Below are positions 1 through 9,576 of a stretch of DNA of 64,000 nucleotides, in pieces. The stretch covers positions 186,001 through 250,000 of the forward strand of contig JALQPE010000211.1 of NCBI GenBank assembly GCA_030407315.1, written 5' to 3'. A program made the translations under genes and the position numbers. The notes under the pieces were generated by a model, which was not told the origin of the DNA, searched no databases, and worked only from the letters and a program-made list of their open reading frames with translations. Within the stretch, counting starts at the first letter, position 1; each line of letters begins with the position of its first letter. Source of the DNA: Asparagopsis taxiformis (taxonomy: Eukaryota; Rhodophyta; Florideophyceae; Bonnemaisoniales; Bonnemaisoniaceae).

Positions 1-1206
1 ATATCTTCCTCGAGGTTCCCACTCAAGGTCCATTACTGGGCCGAAATGGCCACCTGGTGCGCTATGTGCAATGTAGGCGTATGAAGTGGAAAGATCATCT
101 GTGCCAGGCTCTGCACGCCATAGATGGAGTGCGCCACCAAAATTGTGTCCAAGGACGACGCGAGCATCTTGAGTTACGAATGATGCTCCGAAAAATCCTA
201 AAGCGTGTGCAGACGCTCCACCCATGAGTCCAAAACGTGCCGCGCAATGCCACACGTTATTCGTGGCGGTCCAAACAGCGACACTGCAGTCCATGGAAGA
301 CGTTACAAGATGCGGGCTGCCTTCTTGTGCGAAAGATACAGAATGTACAGGAGCTGTATGTTCATCTAAGAGCGCAACAGGAGATATAGACCACACAGAA
401 GAGTCCAGCGTAAGAGGCTTTGCACCTTCTGGGAGCGTGTCTCCTGCCGGTGCAATATGCCATATTCTTGCAGTTGTGTCTTTGGACGCGCTTGCAAGAT
501 GGAATGCATCAGTGGACGGACCTTGTGATGAAAAGCCCAGAGAGCGGATCCAATCGCGATGCCCGTCGACGATTGTTACGGGCGTTAGAGTATGTTGCGG
601 GATGGTGAGTGCTTGAAATAATCGGATGCGACGGTCTGTGCCACCAACTGCAAGAAGGGTGCAATGGGTAGAAATTGGACGTATCGCGATACATTCTGGG
701 AGTACCTCACGGCCGTCTGGCGTCATACCGAGATTGCACCCTGCGGTTCGCGGAGCATTTTGGGAAATGTCATCCAGGACAGCGTGTAAAACAGAGCCAT
801 CAGTAGCGGTGGTTGCTAATTGTAAGTCGGAAGCGGTAGATATTGCGTCCAGAGCGATACAGGATGTAGAGTGAAGAGCCCAGTTACAACGCGCTGTCCA
901 TTTTGGGGTATCGGCGCTTGAGATTCGTGTCCAGATAACTATTCGTCCATCAGAGGATGCCGCTAGAAGTACTGGGATATCAGAGTGAGAGATGAGTTTC
1001 ACAGAGGTAATTGAGGATTGGTGGGCGGGGAGTGCAGCAATTACTTTTGGTGTTGTGTCAAAATTGGAAAGGATATGGATGTTTGATGAGGTGGCATAAG
1101 CACCTAATTTGTAGAATGGAAGGGTTGTCAGAGCTCCAGGTTTCCTGTTACAGGCTGCTGAGGAGAAAGTGAGAGTTGGAGGTTGCAGACTTGATGGAGA
1201 AGGCAT
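1..1206 (-). CDS. ELP2: Elongator complex subunit 2 (N-terminal part)
   Basis: This is a WD40 protein that runs off the left edge: 402 codons from an ATG at 1206 with no stop. Elp2 is a double beta-propeller scaffold in the Elongator core complex (Elp1-Elp2-Elp3), which modifies the wobble uridine of tRNAs. The visible part has several WD units, for example one ending DGRIVIWTR and one ending SKDTTARIWHI. It ends in HFGPVMDLEWEPRGRY, a block I know from the middle of Elp2 proteins, where the second propeller starts. The family is about 800 residues long, so roughly half is present. The reading frame is continuous, with no intron seen. It is divergent to the sterol dehydrogenase gene, with a 334-bp spacer. 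The Elp2 identity rests on that signature and on WD spacing; a generic WD40 protein is the alternative. Confidence 0.85.
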   Translation of the reverse strand, partial: MPSPSSLQPPTLTFSSAACNRKPGALTTLPFYKLGAYATSSNIHILSNFDTTPKVIAALPAHQSSITSVKLISHSDIPVLLAASSDGRIVIWTRISSADTPKWTARCNWALHSTSCIALDAISTASDLQLATTATDGSVLHAVLDDISQNAPRTAGCNLGMTPDGREVLPECIAIRPISTHCTLLAVGGTDRRIRLFQALTIPQHTLTPVTIVDGHRDWIRSLGFSSQGPSTDAFHLASASKDTTARIWHIAPAGDTLPEGAKPLTLDSSVWSISPVALLDEHTAPVHSVSFAQEGSPHLVTSSMDCSVAVWTATNNVWHCAARFGLMGGASAHALGFFGASFVTQDARVVLGHNFGGALHLWRAEPGTDDLSTSYAYIAHSAPGGHFGPVMDLEWEPRGRY

Positions 1207-1540
1207 TTTGAAGCGCTAACTGCAATAGATGAAGGGAGTCTGGCAGTCGTGTAACAGTAAAAGAAGCGATCAACTTCTTCGCGGCGGATCAATGAGAGCT
1301 ATACAAAGTTTCATGGATTGCTACACTTTAATTGGGCATATTTCTAGAAATTGGCAAACTTTAATGATAAACTAATTTAATAGCTGCGATGCACAATCTG
1401 CGCGAATTGAGTAAAATCTCTCTCCGTCAATTAAGCGTTCTTTCGCAATGCCAGTCCTTTAATCGCACTCAACAACATCCGCTCTCACTACATCGGCACA
1501 CCAACTTTCCAGAAATCTCACGCATTTCTCCAACTGCATC
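1207..1540. promoter_or_regulatory. Divergent intergenic region ELP2 / sterol dehydrogenase
   Basis: This 334-bp spacer lies between two divergent start codons, so it should hold both promoters. No clear TATA box is visible. The last 60 bases before the ATG at 1541 are rich in C and T, as in many leaders in this window. Confidence 0.4.
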
Positions 1541-2608
1541 ATGTCTCGCGTGTTAATCACAGGTGGATCAGGCTTCCTCGGCCGTCATCTCGTCGATCAT
1601 CTTCAAGCGCTTCCGAATCCACCTGAACAAATCGTTGTGTTCGATTTGCGTCGATACGAACACCATAACCCAGCTACCACATCCTCCATAACGGTGTGCA
1701 CTGGCACCATCACACAAATCGGTGACGTAGTTGCCGCTTGCCGCGATGTAGAAGTCGTATACCATTGTGTGTCGGCCGATCCACTCGATAATCGCAACGA
1801 GACGCTAATGTGGAGTGTTAATGTGGAGGGCACCAAGAATGTAATCGAAGCTTGTAAGCAATGCAATGTGCCTAAACTAGTGTTTGTCTCGTCCGCGTCT
1901 GTTATTTTTGATGGAAACCATATGATCAATGTCGATGAGACTGTCCCGTATCCGCAGAAATTTCAGGATTACTATTCGAAGACTAAGGCAGAAGCCGAGA
2001 AGCTCGTTCTTGCGGCGAACAGGGGACCGCTTGCTACATGTGCTATCAGGCCAAGTAGTATCTTTGGTGAGCGTGACCCTGCGTTTGTACCGCGTCTAAT
2101 CGAGGCAGGTCGTGCAGGGAAGACAAAGTATATCATAGGAAATGGCAAGACCAAATGGGAATTTACGTATGTGGGTAATGTGGCTGATGCTTGTATAGCT
2201 GCTGCAGAACGGCTGAGCCCTGGATCTTCTGTTGCAGGACAGGCTTACTTTATAACTAATGATGAGACCACTTTGTTTTGGGATCAGTGCGGAGTGCTAC
2301 TTGGTGCGCTAGGCTATCCAAAGCCGAGAATATGCCTCCCATATTATTTGTGTTACTCCCTTGCAATTATTATAGAGATTGTCTTGAAGCTTTTGACTCC
2401 AGTATACACGCCGAAGAAACCACCTACTTTTTCCCGGGCGCGTGTAATTCTCCTAAACTCTCATCGACAAATTTCATGTGACAAGGCAAAGCGTGATTTC
2501 GGTTATAAACCAAAGGTCTCAATGGAAGATGGGATGCGTAGAACCATTCAATTCTTTGAACCCATGGCTGCCACCAAGCAGGTTGAAGACAAACCAAAGG
2601 ACGAATAG
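1541..2608 (+). CDS. 3-beta-hydroxysteroid dehydrogenase / C-4 decarboxylase (ERG26/NSDHL type)
   Basis: The 355-residue protein belongs to the extended short-chain dehydrogenase family. A Rossmann glycine motif (TGGSGFLG, residues 7-14) and the catalytic YxxxK (YSKTK, 145-149) are intact. The block IRPSSIFGERDP and a later hydrophobic stretch near residues 265-290 match sterol-4-alpha-carboxylate 3-dehydrogenases, which oxidise and decarboxylate C-4 methyl sterol intermediates at the ER membrane during sterol synthesis. The length is normal for the family and the ATG at 1541 is the natural start. It is convergent with DBP7 (183-bp gap). A related membrane-bound 3-beta-HSD acting on another substrate is possible, so I leave the symbol blank. 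Confidence 0.82.
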   Translation: MSRVLITGGSGFLGRHLVDHLQALPNPPEQIVVFDLRRYEHHNPATTSSITVCTGTITQIGDVVAACRDVEVVYHCVSADPLDNRNETLMWSVNVEGTKNVIEACKQCNVPKLVFVSSASVIFDGNHMINVDETVPYPQKFQDYYSKTKAEAEKLVLAANRGPLATCAIRPSSIFGERDPAFVPRLIEAGRAGKTKYIIGNGKTKWEFTYVGNVADACIAAAERLSPGSSVAGQAYFITNDETTLFWDQCGVLLGALGYPKPRICLPYYLCYSLAIIIEIVLKLLTPVYTPKKPPTFSRARVILLNSHRQISCDKAKRDFGYKPKVSMEDGMRRTIQFFEPMAATKQVEDKPKDE

Positions 2609-2791
2609 CTTCGTTGCAGGCAAAATATCTTTATTACTTTCTGCTTTTCGTATCCATCATGTCCCTTTCTTCACGGTGTCGGCTTCAGATGAGCAACATA
2701 GTAAGATGCTACTCCAGGGATTTGTAAGACTGTATGTTACAGACATTAATGTGAACCTTTGCCACACCTCTGTCATCAAAGGTAAACTTTT

Positions 2792-5185
2792 CTATGAGCC
2801 GAACTCTAGAGCCATCTCCCGGAATGATTCTTGCCCAACACCACGCTCTCTTCTTCGCTTGACCAACTGTGTGCTTTGATCATTATACGGCTGCCTCTCG
2901 CCCTCTGCAATCGCTCTAGCAATATCTCCTGTATTCTTTGAATCCTTGGTGGCTCGCTTATTCTTATCCTCAGCTTCTGCTTTCATCTTGGCAGCCTTAA
3001 TTTCGGCAGCTAACTGGCTGAATTCGGCTGGTTTATGGCTCAGCCCAAATGCTCGCGCAACATGACCAAGATGCAAATTGCGCACATGAAAGAAATAGCG
3101 AACTTCCCTGGCATGCGTTGCATACGCTCTACAATATGCTTGGAATCCACAAAACGCGAGGCGTTCAATCGTCTCATTGCCCTTGAGGATATTTTCAAAT
3201 GATTCTTGAAAAGCAGATGTCACAAGACGAGTTGCATACGATATGCTTGAATGCTGCGTCAGATCTACTTTTGGGTAAAGTGCAGCAAGTGCTGCTGACC
3301 CCGAAATCTCTGAAATGGATACGCCCTTGGTTTCGAGCTTACCAATGTATGCTCTCTCAGAGGGTAACAAAAACAGTAACGCATCACCTTGAGCACCAAT
3401 ACGAGCAGTTCGACCTGCTCTATGCAAGTATTCCAATTCCTCACCCTGCCCACCAGTTGGAGGGTCATATTGAATGGCAAACGTGAGCCCTTTCAAATCA
3501 AGTCCTCGAGCAGCAACATCCGTACATAGGAGCACTGCACGATTGCTGTTTCGGAACCCTCTCAAAGAGGATAGACGGTCAGACTGGGCATGGCTACCAT
3601 GAATTCGGAAAATCTTCAACGGTAGGAGACTGACACTTGCTCCCTTGACATCCGAAGATGAATGTAGTTCAGAGGGCAGCTTTGCTGCATTGAACAATTC
3701 ATAATGGAAGTCCACAGAGTCACAAGTACTGAAGAAAACAATTATTTTGCACATCGGCTCCTCACCTTCTTTCTCAACAGCTCTTCGCTGCAAGTCCTTT
3801 ATGGCTCGCAAGCGTAAGAATGATGCCAGAGTCACAAGTCTATGTCGTTGCTCCACGATGCAGAAATGTTGGCGAAGCTCTGATGGCATTGCAAACGAAG
3901 TCGAGGACTTTTCATCTCGTTGACCTACAGATATCTCAATCGGGTCATTCAAAGAGAATTGTGCCAATTTCTCGACATCATTTCGCAATGTAGCGGACAA
4001 GAGTATGTTGGAGCGCCTTTTCGTGGCATTTTCTCCTTGATGTTCTAATCGCTTGTCCAGATTCTGTATCATCTCCTTGATTTCACCTTCAAAGCCAAGA
4101 TCAAGAAGTCGATCTGCTTCGTCAAGAACCAGGAATTCACAAAAATCATACACGAAACTGCGAGTATTTCGCATGTGATCAAGAAGTCGACCTGGCGTTG
4201 AAACCAGCACGGTTATCCCTTTCCGCAAACGAGCTTTTTCCCTACGCTTATTTTCACCTCCACGTACTGAACCCACCACTATCCAATGCCATGGACGGAA
4301 AATCCTTGACGCAACCTCTTCCACCTGATCTGCCAACTCTCGTGTCGGAACGACAATCAAGGCTAATGACCCGTCTTCCCTCTCAACTTTTCGAATCCGA
4401 TTGAGCAAGTAGTGCGCTATCGGTAATAAATATGCCAGAGTCTTACCAGATCCGGTTGCACTGCGTACGAGAATATCGATTGATTCCTGCCCCTCTGGGA
4501 TATTAAGCATTACTTTCAGCACTTCTTCCTGAATCTTTGTTGGTTTTGCAAGACCCAACCGCAAGCTGAGATGCAAAGCTATCGAGCGGTAGAGACCTGT
4601 ATCTTCAAAGGATGACGCTGCAAACGTTTCGCTCGGCTTCGATATGTCCTTAGCAGTAGACGAGTTTTCTAGACTCCCTTCGCTTTCATTGTCATCCTTG
4701 CTGGGGCTTCTACCAGCAGGTGCAGCATTCTTGCCCAGAATATCCAGTGTCGCATTGACTGCTTCTGGGGTCTGCTCTGGCTTATCCACAACTTCCTGTG
4801 GTCGAGAGGGCACTCGCGGTTTCCGTAGGGTGTTTTTCTCTTTTACAGAAAATGAAACCTTCTTTTCTTGTCGAGAAGAACTAGGCGGTGGCCCGGAGTT
4901 GTTTGCGGGTGCTGACTTGGCAGCCAACTCATGCTCGGCTTGCTCAGCTTCAGGTTCTGTATTGTTCGAGTTTGGATCTATCCCGCTTTGAAATTCTTCT
5001 GACCGGATTTGGAACACTTTTGACTTTTGTTTTGGTTTCGAAGAACGCGAACGCTTCCCTTCTCGCACTTTCTGTACGATTTGCTCCCGCCGCCTCTTTT
5101 TCCAACTTCCTTTCACAGGCTTCTTTTCTGATATATCGCGTACTGGAACTATTGACTCAGACGCGGAAAGTACATTGAGTTCCAT
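2792..5185 (-). CDS. DBP7: DEAD-box RNA helicase Dbp7/DDX31
   Basis: The protein has 797 residues. All helicase motifs are present: Q motif (KPTKIQEEVL), I (SATGSGKT, near residue 245), Ia (PTRELADQ), Ib (TPGRLLDH), II (VLDEADRLLD), III (SAT), V (TDVAARGLDLKG) and VI (HRAGRTARIG). The long basic and acidic N-terminus, the insertion-rich helicase core and the C-terminal extension with a YATHAREVR block resemble Dbp7/DDX31, a nucleolar helicase needed for 60S subunit assembly. I start at the ATG at 5185; the frame is open 34 codons further upstream but without another ATG. It is divergent to RPB6. The assignment to Dbp7 rather than Dbp10 or Dbp4 rests on the overall plan and on the C-terminal block. 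Confidence 0.88.
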   Translation of the reverse strand: MELNVLSASESIVPVRDISEKKPVKGSWKKRRREQIVQKVREGKRSRSSKPKQKSKVFQIRSEEFQSGIDPNSNNTEPEAEQAEHELAAKSAPANNSGPPPSSSRQEKKVSFSVKEKNTLRKPRVPSRPQEVVDKPEQTPEAVNATLDILGKNAAPAGRSPSKDDNESEGSLENSSTAKDISKPSETFAASSFEDTGLYRSIALHLSLRLGLAKPTKIQEEVLKVMLNIPEGQESIDILVRSATGSGKTLAYLLPIAHYLLNRIRKVEREDGSLALIVVPTRELADQVEEVASRIFRPWHWIVVGSVRGGENKRREKARLRKGITVLVSTPGRLLDHMRNTRSFVYDFCEFLVLDEADRLLDLGFEGEIKEMIQNLDKRLEHQGENATKRRSNILLSATLRNDVEKLAQFSLNDPIEISVGQRDEKSSTSFAMPSELRQHFCIVEQRHRLVTLASFLRLRAIKDLQRRAVEKEGEEPMCKIIVFFSTCDSVDFHYELFNAAKLPSELHSSSDVKGASVSLLPLKIFRIHGSHAQSDRLSSLRGFRNSNRAVLLCTDVAARGLDLKGLTFAIQYDPPTGGQGEELEYLHRAGRTARIGAQGDALLFLLPSERAYIGKLETKGVSISEISGSAALAALYPKVDLTQHSSISYATRLVTSAFQESFENILKGNETIERLAFCGFQAYCRAYATHAREVRYFFHVRNLHLGHVARAFGLSHKPAEFSQLAAEIKAAKMKAEAEDKNKRATKDSKNTGDIARAIAEGERQPYNDQSTQLVKRRRERGVGQESFREMALEFGS

Positions 5186-5557
5186 ATTGAAACGAATCGA
5201 GATATTTGCGGAAAAGAAACAATCTGACGGCGGCGGCGTAGACGATGTCGAGGATGGGACTACATTATGGTAACTATGTTCATCCAAGTGCCTTGACCCA
5301 AAATTTAATGCAATTTAATATTTATTCTCTTGGAGCGTCGCTCTCAAGTTGAATTTATTAGCGCCCTCGACAGCTGGGCCAACGTTGCTATCGTTTTTTT
5401 TCACCAGCACTTTTCCGCTCGTGCAACACCAATTTTCGTTCTCCTCCAGACTCTGGTGTTGATACATTTTATCACAACTCGCCAAGTCGTTGATACGCCC
5501 CCCCGCTGCCTCCACAAACCAAGCTTGTTTTCAACTGCAGTGCATTTCTGAAGCAAA
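5186..5557. promoter_or_regulatory. Divergent intergenic region DBP7 / RPB6
   Basis: The 372-bp spacer between two divergent starts must hold both promoters. It has an AT-rich centre around 5308-5330. No canonical TATA box or other element is clear. Confidence 0.35.
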
Positions 5558-6156
5558 ATGGCTGACGAAGATGATGGCGGGTACGTAGATAATCTAAAAA
5601 CTATCAGCCAATACTTCCAACCAAGACTATTCTGACATGTCTTCATGTATTTCCCTCATGTTCCTGAATCAGAATCCAAGACTACAATGACGCCCCAGAA
5701 ATGGGTCCAGAAGAGGATGACATGATTGACCATGCACCTGATGGGGGTGACTTAGACACAATGGGGGAGGGCAAAGATGCCAAGGAGGCTGAAATGAAGA
5801 TCACGACTAAATTTCTGACGAAATACGAGCGAGGTTGGTGCTTTGTTTATCTCTCCACGCGACTTGCGAACAATGTGTCAAGTTGTTCTCAACATGATTA
5901 CTAACTGTAGTCACTTTTGTTTCTGTTTTTTCTGGTACGAGCAGCACGTATCCTCGGGACAAGAGCTCTTCAATTGAGTATGGGGGCACCGCCCATGGTC
6001 GACATTCAAGGCGAAATTGATCCATTAGTGATTGCTAAGAAGGAATTGCAAGAAAAGAAGATTCCAATTACGATTCGTCGCTTCCTCCCAGATGGTTCGC
6101 ATGAGGACTGGACGTTGGAGGAGCTCAACGTGCCAAGCATGGGCACCGCACCATAG
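5558..6156 (+). CDS. RPB6: RNA polymerase I/II/III common subunit RPB6 (ABC23), three exons
   Basis: The coding sequence is split into exons 5558-5580, 5673-5833 and 5945-6156, which join in frame to 131 residues. The introns are 92 and 111 nt, both GT-AG, and the second has a TACTAAC branch site at about 5899-5905. The product has an acidic N-terminus followed by the conserved core: [20 protein letters not shown], then a segment containing [10 protein letters not shown] and ending [17 protein letters not shown]. This is the small subunit shared by all three nuclear RNA polymerases; it helps anchor the clamp and the assembly of the large subunits. The length matches the family. The exon 2/3 junction falls inside the conserved YERARILG block, so the splice sites are well fixed. 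It is convergent with the epimerase gene. Confidence 0.95.
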
Positions 6157-6303
6157 AATGAACATATATTGTACAGAAGATGTGGTAAGCTAGTGCTGGC
6201 GGCACGACATACCGATACGGACATACGTAGAAATGTTTACCAATTGAAAGTAAAAATGAGGTACGCACAATGTACTAGGATAGCGTGTTAGCATTCATCA
6301 GAC

Positions 6304-7389
6304 CTATTCTACTCCGAGAAGCTGAGCACCCACCCAAGTTTCTCCAGGAGGCACAACGATAGGTTTGACGATGCAGGCAGGCTCGATACAGATGAAGTTT
6401 CTCCATCCAGGGTCACAGCCCTCTGCACCGTATGGATTCCATAGCGTCGCATCAGGCAACGATGGGGTCTTTTTAATCTTCAAAACCTTAAGAGAGGCAA
6501 AGTCAAATAAGGCGAGCTCTTCCGGTGTGTTGTAGTATATTCGATCTGTCTCTTCTGTAATCATGATACCCGAACCAGAGTCCTCTTGTTGCGGCATATC
6601 TTCATCAGCACTGAGACGATTGAGATGCTTGATCTGCTCAAAGCCGAACACGCGCGCATCCTTCACGTTGGAAGTTTTGAAGTAGTTATGGAAGGCGGCA
6701 GTGAAGGGAATTTCCTGATCATCTTTATTTGTCACAGCAAGCTTTGTTTCGAGGCCGACAAAACTGAGCGTAACCGTATATTCTGCGTCAAACTTATACG
6801 GCCACAATGCCACTTGAGGATGTCCCGATTCACTGCTCAAACCGAAAATGGCCGAAACAGAACCATCTTCATTAATGATCGTATCGCGGATCTCCCAGAC
6901 GGTGTTGCGTGCAAATCCATGTGAGACCAGATCGCCATACGGTCCAAACTGGGGGAAGCAAATTGGAATGCCGCCTCGGATCGCTTTGCCGCCCGTCTCC
7001 CATTTGTTTGTATCGGACATCCAGAAATGATCCTCGCCGCGGGTCGTCCAGCTCGTGACGGCTGCGCCATAGGTATAAATCTCAGCTGTTTGCATGCTCG
7101 GGGCGTGACGGATGATCACCTTTGGCATCTCGTTGTTTCCGTACGTGATCTCCACGGCTTGTTCGCTCGGGGGATCATCGGGCTTTGGAAACGGGGGCTG
7201 CTCCCCTTCTGGTACGGTGCGACGTACCTGCAGTTCCTTTGCGAGTTGCTTGGCAATTTCGTCAAAGTCTGGCAGCTGTGACATGCGCGTCGCGGCACGT
7301 GCGACTGGCGCTTGCGTGGTCACGGCACGCGTGAAGGTCGTTGTGCGCAGCGGAGCTGCTGCGGGGAGAAAGGCTGGTCTCGGAAGCAT
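6304..7389 (-). CDS. Glucose-6-phosphate 1-epimerase, probably organelle-targeted
   Basis: The 361-residue protein is of the aldose-1-epimerase-like fold (YeaD / Ymr099c type). Motifs RGGIPICFPQFG, LVSHGFARN, AFHNYF and the C-terminal FICIEPACI match glucose-6-phosphate 1-epimerases, which interconvert alpha and beta hexose-6-phosphates. The first ~35 residues (rich in Ala, Arg, Thr, Pro, no acidic residue) look like a plastid or mitochondrial transit peptide. A second Met at residue 36 could give a cytosolic form. The gene has no intron, is divergent to La, and is tail-to-tail with RPB6 (147 bp). The chemistry is an inference from the family. Confidence 0.88.
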   Translation of the reverse strand: MLPRPAFLPAAAPLRTTTFTRAVTTQAPVARAATRMSQLPDFDEIAKQLAKELQVRRTVPEGEQPPFPKPDDPPSEQAVEITYGNNEMPKVIIRHAPSMQTAEIYTYGAAVTSWTTRGEDHFWMSDTNKWETGGKAIRGGIPICFPQFGPYGDLVSHGFARNTVWEIRDTIINEDGSVSAIFGLSSESGHPQVALWPYKFDAEYTVTLSFVGLETKLAVTNKDDQEIPFTAAFHNYFKTSNVKDARVFGFEQIKHLNRLSADEDMPQQEDSGSGIMITEETDRIYYNTPEELALFDFASLKVLKIKKTPSLPDATLWNPYGAEGCDPGWRNFICIEPACIVKPIVVPPGETWVGAQLLGVE

Positions 7390-7818
7390 GGTTTGATGCC
7401 GGTGTAACGAAGGAAGGGGAATGAATGGATTTAAGCGACGGTTTGATCGAAGTCAATCTCGATCACGAAAATAACGAGCTACGAGGGTGATACATTGCTT
7501 GTCTCAGCACGTCGCATGTCACTGAATCAAATATCATCTCAAGCTTTTGAACAATATTATTCAAAAATTCAGGAGATCGCGATCGTTTGGCTTGATCGCG
7601 AACTGTACTCACTCATGCCGCCGCCGCCTTTGGGCTGGTCTCGTGGCAATGCTGGCCAACGCTACAATTGTTCAGCCCTTCTGTACCCGCCAAATTCGCC
7701 GCTCCCCGTCCCAACTGATGCGACCGTTTCGACGTGATCTTTATTGTAAACTGCAACCGCCTGCGATACCACGGTTAGAGACCCTTGCTCCACACCACAT
7801 TGATTACCCGCCCGCTGG
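7390..7818. promoter_or_regulatory. Divergent intergenic region epimerase / La
   Basis: This 429-bp region lies between divergent starts. It is AT-rich near 7520-7565 and GC-rich around 7610-7640. I see no specific element beyond a presumed promoter function. Confidence 0.3.
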
Positions 7819-8988
7819 ATGAAGATGACTGCGCAGAATGCGGAAGCCGAAATTCTGCGCCAAATAGAGTACTACTTTTCGGATTCCAACCTTCCGCGCG
7901 ACAAATTTCTGCTCGCAAAAACAGAGGAGAATGAATCCGGTTTTGTAGACATCTCCGTGCTCCTCTCGTTTAAACGCCTCAAGGCCCTCGGTGCCACCAA
8001 ACAAAAAGTGGCTGATGCCGCTACCAAGTCATCGCTTCTCGCCATCAACGATGACTGCACCAAAATTCGTCGCACGACACCGCTACCAGAGACTTCCCAG
8101 TTCCGTAACCGAGCCGTCTTCGTCAAAGGATGGCCCGTGGACAGCACTGAGCCGTCGCTGGAATTTGTGCGAGAACTTTTCAGTCCCTCTGGCGAGGTGC
8201 TTTCAATTCGCATGCGAAGGTGGATTGGTGACGACGGTGCGAAACATTTCAAGGGGTCTGTTTTTGTCGAAATGGAATCTGCCGAGGCTGTCGAACGTGT
8301 TGTAGCCGAAGAGTACTCGGTCGATGTTCCCGATGACAATGGCGCCATCGTGCAAAAGACACTTCTTGTGCAGCCGGTTGAAGAATACTTTGAATCGAAG
8401 AAGGAGGAGTCTCGCCAACGTTCCAAACGTCGTAAGGAGAAGATGGGGGACAAGGCTGGCAAGGACGCGCCTCCTGCTGTCAAGCAGGAGACAAAAGTTG
8501 AGAACGAAATTTCTGATACTGCGAAAAATGGCACCGAAGGTTCAAAAGATAAAGAAAAGACGAAAGATGATGAACCGGAAAGGACCCTTGTACCTGGTCT
8601 CATTCTCAAGTTTGAAGGCTTTGGTGCAGAAGTATCCCGCGAAGATATCAAGGAGGCTTTTGAACCTCATGCTGAGGTATCATGGGTAGACTTTCGGCGT
8701 GGTGATTCAGAGGGTCACATCCGCTTTGCTAATGCTGAAGCTGCTAAGACTGGCAGAGATGTAATGGTTGAGCAGAAAATGGAATTTGGTGGAGAAATAC
8801 CTAAGTTTACTCTTCTAGAAGGTGAGGCGGAGCAAACGTATTGGAAGCAAGTATGGGAAAAGAAGGATCAGATGATAGAAAATTCTAAGAAAAGACGTCG
8901 CGATAGTGTGCGCGGATCAGGCGGTCGTGGAAACGGGAAAAGGTTTCGTGGTGGACGAGGCAAAGGCGGTTTCCGTGGTCGCAGATAG
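7819..8988 (+). CDS. La autoantigen homologue (La-motif RNA chaperone)
   Basis: The protein has 389 residues. The N-terminal La motif (about 8-90) contains IEYYFSDSNLPRDKFL and the aromatic and basic residues that bind UUU-OH 3' ends. An RRM follows at about 97-185 (AVFVKGWP...GSVFVEM). A charged linker and a second, atypical RRM (about 258-350, LILKFEGFG...GHIRFANAEAAK) are next. The C-terminus is an Arg/Gly-rich tail. This is the genuine La architecture: it protects nascent RNA polymerase III transcripts and helps tRNA maturation in the nucleus. The ATG at 7819 gives MKMTAQN; the second Met is two codons later. No intron is seen. The next gene lies 588 bp downstream in the same direction. 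Confidence 0.93.
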   Translation: MKMTAQNAEAEILRQIEYYFSDSNLPRDKFLLAKTEENESGFVDISVLLSFKRLKALGATKQKVADAATKSSLLAINDDCTKIRRTTPLPETSQFRNRAVFVKGWPVDSTEPSLEFVRELFSPSGEVLSIRMRRWIGDDGAKHFKGSVFVEMESAEAVERVVAEEYSVDVPDDNGAIVQKTLLVQPVEEYFESKKEESRQRSKRRKEKMGDKAGKDAPPAVKQETKVENEISDTAKNGTEGSKDKEKTKDDEPERTLVPGLILKFEGFGAEVSREDIKEAFEPHAEVSWVDFRRGDSEGHIRFANAEAAKTGRDVMVEQKMEFGGEIPKFTLLEGEAEQTYWKQVWEKKDQMIENSKKRRRDSVRGSGGRGNGKRFRGGRGKGGFRGRR

Positions 8989-9576
8989 CGTTAGTCAATT
9001 TGTATTGGCGTTGTAGATGCGCAACGCTCTAAAGAAACATTGTGTATTTTGACTCTTCATTTCTTTCTTGATTTGTCCGTGCAACTGCGCGCAATTTTTC
9101 AGAAGCGTAAAAAATAGGTAAGACTGGGGGTAGGAGGGAAATTGGTTACACATCCGACTTGATAACGGATCATAAAAGTGAATTGTGTGCCGCGCGTGAA
9201 TTTTCTCTGGAATCGAAACGCTGTCTGAAAAAATTTTGCATTGGGGCTGGGAGAGAGCGCGCAACATTGGGCATTGCTGCAAATTGTAGTGTGGCTTGTA
9301 CCCCTGAACGGAATCAGTGACATCGTGGTGAAAGACAAACGACTCTACAAGCTGAATACACGCAATAATGAGCGCACAGCACGACACGATTACAACACAA
9401 AGTTGAAAATTACTCCCGCATACCACTGACTCTACGCGACGGTACAATTTGCGGACGTTGAGATGTACGAATACTTAAGGACGAAATGGGCGGCGAGTCG
9501 AGCATCCAAGCACATCACAACATCGGACAATCAGACTTGAGGAAGCAAGTATAGACAGAACAAAGACAATTGCAAA
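8989..9576. other. Intergenic region La / BAR gene
   Basis: These 588 bp contain the 3' end of La and the promoter of the downstream BAR gene. Short open frames on both strands have no recognisable content. A C/A-rich leader precedes the ATG at 9577. Confidence 0.3.

Noticed and set aside
7872..8651. 259-codon minus-strand frame inside La
   Set aside because: It is antisense to a clear La protein and its Ser-rich composition mirrors the sense codons.
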